Part shown: one piece after another, positions 62,501 to 64,000 of the stretch
Layout: each line of letters starts with the position of its first letter
Numbering within the stretch: position 1 is the first letter of the stretch
Assembly: GCA_000708835.1 (NCBI GenBank)
Contig: DF236963.1
Span: 186,001 to 250,000 of the forward strand
DNA: 64,000 nucleotides
Reading direction: 5' to 3'
DNA from: Klebsormidium nitens
Taxonomy: Eukaryota; Streptophyta; Klebsormidiophyceae; Klebsormidiales; Klebsormidiaceae
Notes under the pieces: generated by a model
Database searches by the model: none
What the model saw: the letters and a program-made list of their open reading frames with translations, nothing else
Told to the model about the DNA's origin: nothing
Program-made: the position numbers and the translations under genes

Positions 62501-64000
62501 TCAGCAACAATATAACACGAATAAGGCAACAATCGGTAGGGCGCTCACCATATCTGACCCGAACTGCACCCCACCCCCAGGCCTCAGTACAATCAACTTC
62601 CCACCAAACCCAAACGCCGCCACCGAGCATGGAGGCCGCCCCACGGACGTCTGCATCGCCTCCGCAGTGGAGCGCGGCACCGCCGTGTGCTGCGCCCAGC
62701 CCCCCCCAAAACCTGCCCCCCCAAACTCCTGTTGGGCCGGGATGAACGCCGGCCCGCTCTGCTTGGGCGGCTGGAAGAAATTCACACCGGCCGGGACGGA
62801 GGGCTGCGGCATGAACGGCGGGCGGGGTGTGAACGCGGGCGCGGGCTCGTGGGAGAAGTTGCCGGCCGCCCAGTCGTGCTCGGAACCGGTCTGGCTGGTC
62901 GCCGAAGCGCTGCGGCTGTGTCCCGGGGGGCGGGGGGGGAGGGCGGAGTGTGAATGCGTCCGCTGCGGGTGGGGTGTGAAGTCGGTCACAGGGGGGCCGT
63001 ACTGTGGGGGGGCGTGCTGTTCGAAGAAAGGCGCGCTGTGCACTGCGCTAGCTTCGGGGGGGAACTGCGATTCTGAGGGGGGGGAGAACGGAGCTTGCCC
63101 AGGGGTGAAGGAAGGCGCTGAGAATGGGTTTGGCTGAGGGGGGTACTCCGGTTGTCCTGGTGAGAACAATTCGCTCTGCGGGGGGGGTTGGGACTGACTT
63201 TCTTGAGGAGAGAAACTCTCCTGGGATGACTCTTGCGTCGGCACCGGACCCTCCCCCAAGTCGTGCAGAGTTTCGGGCTCGCTTTCCCCCAAGGCTGTCT
63301 CCGCAGCTTGACTCTGTAAAGGAGACTTCGGACCGTCCGAACCTGGTAACAGACTGTCCAAACCCGTCGGAACACCGTCATGAACTGGCTCCGGCTGGCC
63401 CCCAATCTGTTCAAAGAACTGCTCGGGATCGACGTGCTGCGCGCCCGTCCCCCATTCCTGGCTCCCCGCCGCCTGCTGCTGCCACGTGTCCCCTCCCTGA
63501 GCATGCCAGCTGTCCCCTCCCTGAGCCTGCCAGGTGCTGCTCCCCTGAGCCTGCCAGGTGCCGCCTCCCTGGGCCCCATACCAAGACGCGCTTGGATCAT
63601 AGTTCGGGGCATAGTAACCGCTCGGGTCGTAGGAACCGTTTGCAGCGGGATTTGGCGCAGACTGTGCGTACGCCCCTCCCTGGCTGTGTGAATACGCCCC
63701 TTGCTCGGGGGAACTGCTTGGAGCGGGCTGCGCATAGCTTCCTTCCTGGTGGTGTGAATAGGCCGCTTGCTGGGGAGCGGTGCTCGGGGAGGGGTGTGAA
63801 TAGGCCCCCTCCGGCTGCTGGTACTGGCTCCAGTCGTAGGTTTGGTTGTACTGATCGCTCCAGTATTGAGAAGAGTCGTAGGGTTGGCCAGCAGGATACT
63901 GGGCCTGATCTCCAAGTTGTGAGACTTGCGAATCGAAAGCGGGGGCGACTGCAGGAAGGCGTTTGTGCATCAACCCTGAGCGCCTTCGCAAAGCTAGTAA
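53578..64000 (-). CDS. SEC16: COPII assembly scaffold Sec16 (5' end beyond window)
   Basis: Exons on the minus strand: 62549 to at least 63950, 61900-62056, 61018-61205, 60010-60147, 59422-59544, 58823-59002, 58680-58718 (a 39-bp microexon), 57991-58254, 57152-57279, 54700-56338 and 53578-54396, stop TAG at 53578. Phases agree throughout. The N-terminal part is disordered and Tyr/Gln/Pro-rich. The central conserved domain and ACE1 region follow: AAFGFGGKLIVL, AKDLAKWLDERMARCREEE, EALACAKQGQLWGPALVLA, SQLAPGGLSE, GDGLGSMLDQWQDNLAIL, DDKVITHLGDSLW, RTELYEHAKMLG and YCQLVLKTL. The C-terminal part has KKWVLEGEP, then RGRTGVRSRYVDTFN and VPAPMKFFVPPP. Sec16 organises ER exit sites and binds Sec13/Sec31. 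This plant form resembles MAG5. Four of its introns carry acceptor-side repeats. The start codon is not in the window. Confidence 0.95.
56270..56830 (-). repeat. Four-copy acceptor/exon-start repeat before Sec16 exon starting 56338
   Basis: The exon start (minus strand GTACTGCCAGCTGGTTCTCA) recurs with borders at 56338, 56502, 56662 and 56827, spaced 164, 160 and 165 bp. Copy 1 reads AG|GTACTGCCAGCTGGTTCTCA and stays in frame (YCQLVLKVL). Copy 2 keeps AG but is altered after a few bases. Copy 3 has lost AG (CAC). Similarity extends 60-75 bp into the exon side and into the intron side of each unit. Confidence 0.85.
57254..57620 (-). repeat. Three-copy acceptor/exon-start repeat before Sec16 exon starting 57279
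   Basis: On the plus strand 'ttggcgtgctcgtacagct' occurs at 57254 (real exon), 57380 and 57502. Minus-strand acceptors precede each: GCAG at the real border 57279, GTAG at 57405 and GCAG at 57527. All three encode TELYEHA. The intron text after each copy is also shared ('tttctg(t/c)(g/a)actttccagcac', then 'gctgtaga'). Confidence 0.9.
58190..58560 (-). repeat. Three-copy acceptor/exon-start repeat before Sec16 exon starting 58254
   Basis: Exon-like blocks end at 58254 (real), 58391 and 58524, spaced 137 and 133 bp. The real exon begins GDGLGSMLDQWQDNLAIL. Copy 1 reads GNGPGSILDQWQDSLTIL over about 60 bp and keeps its CAG acceptor. Copy 2 reads GDGLGSMLDRWEEN, then decays, and keeps TAG. The changes in copy 1 are mostly conservative. 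Confidence 0.9.
61157..61490 (-). repeat. Three-copy acceptor/exon-start repeat before Sec16 exon starting 61205
   Basis: Borders lie at 61205 (real), 61339 and 61475, spaced 134 and 136 bp. The real exon begins GGHTAAKDLAKWLDER. The distal copy reads GGHTATKDLTKWLDER and then a stop. The middle copy (GDGTPAKDPVSG) is degraded. All three keep TGCAG before the border. Intron text such as 'tctgcttgtgcac' is repeated in the units as well. Confidence 0.9.
63478..63585 (-). repeat. SEC16: 27-bp minisatellite in the Sec16 coding sequence
   Basis: Four to five in-frame 27-bp units encode a nonapeptide of the form AQGG(D/G)(S/T)W(H/Q), within the disordered N-terminal region. The units differ by a few bases. 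Adjacent coding sequence has further loose YSH/YAQ-type repeats. Confidence 0.8.

Noticed and set aside
1-64000. CRISPR arrays, rRNA genes, operons, intact transposases or reverse transcriptases
   Set aside because: None seen. The repeats found are short tandem units tied to introns or simple sequence, and the genes have spliceosomal introns.

Overview
This is a nuclear segment from an intron-rich photosynthetic eukaryote. A streptophyte green alga related to Klebsormidium is the best guess. That guess is inference from three things: plant-type families (plastid fibrillin, the plant vasculin-like family, a TPRA1/CAND-type membrane protein, plant-type Sec16/MAG5), short exons split by canonical GT-AG introns, and roughly balanced base composition. 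No organellar, bacterial or transposon coding block was recognised.

Layout from left to right: (1) 3' end of a coiled-coil protein, +, to 1152; (2) MYND-finger protein, +, 2154-4981; (3) G-patch protein, -, 6064-8749; (4) TPRA1/CAND-like seven-transmembrane protein, +, 9480-13341; (5) inositol-monophosphatase-family enzyme, -, 14320-19231; (6) RAD6-like ubiquitin-conjugating enzyme, +, about 20612-23559; (7) very large low-complexity protein with two hydrophobic segments, -, 24476-28946; (8) vasculin-like protein, +, 30127-34623; (9) small single-pass membrane protein of unknown role, +, 37714-38941; (10) bacterial-type SUI1/YciH-like protein with a transit-peptide-like N terminus, +, 40045-41505; (11) PAP/fibrillin, -, 43064-44904; (12) RNase H2 subunit B, +, 45725-49209; (13) nucleoside diphosphate kinase with a Dpy-30-like tail, -, 50371-52608; (14) COPII assembly factor Sec16, -, 53578 to beyond the right edge. 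These are ordinary housekeeping genes with no operon-like logic. Several neighbours share divergent 5' regions (3/4, 5/6, 7/8, 11/12) or convergent 3' regions (2/3, 4/5, 6/7, 10/11, 12/13).

The most unusual signal is in the introns. In at least six places an intron carries two to four tandem, partly decayed copies of its own 3' splice site joined to the first 15-75 bases of the following exon. Four of these are in Sec16, one is in the truncated first gene and one is in the TPRA1-like gene. Unit lengths are about 79-175 bp, and many copies keep the AG acceptor and even the reading frame. A second pattern is dense clustering of the palindrome CATG in intergenic DNA next to gene 3' ends.

Exon borders were read by eye from splice motifs and checked by phase arithmetic. 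Most multi-exon models close in frame. First exons of the E2 and MYND genes, the 5' end of Sec16 and the 3' end of gene 9 remain uncertain.
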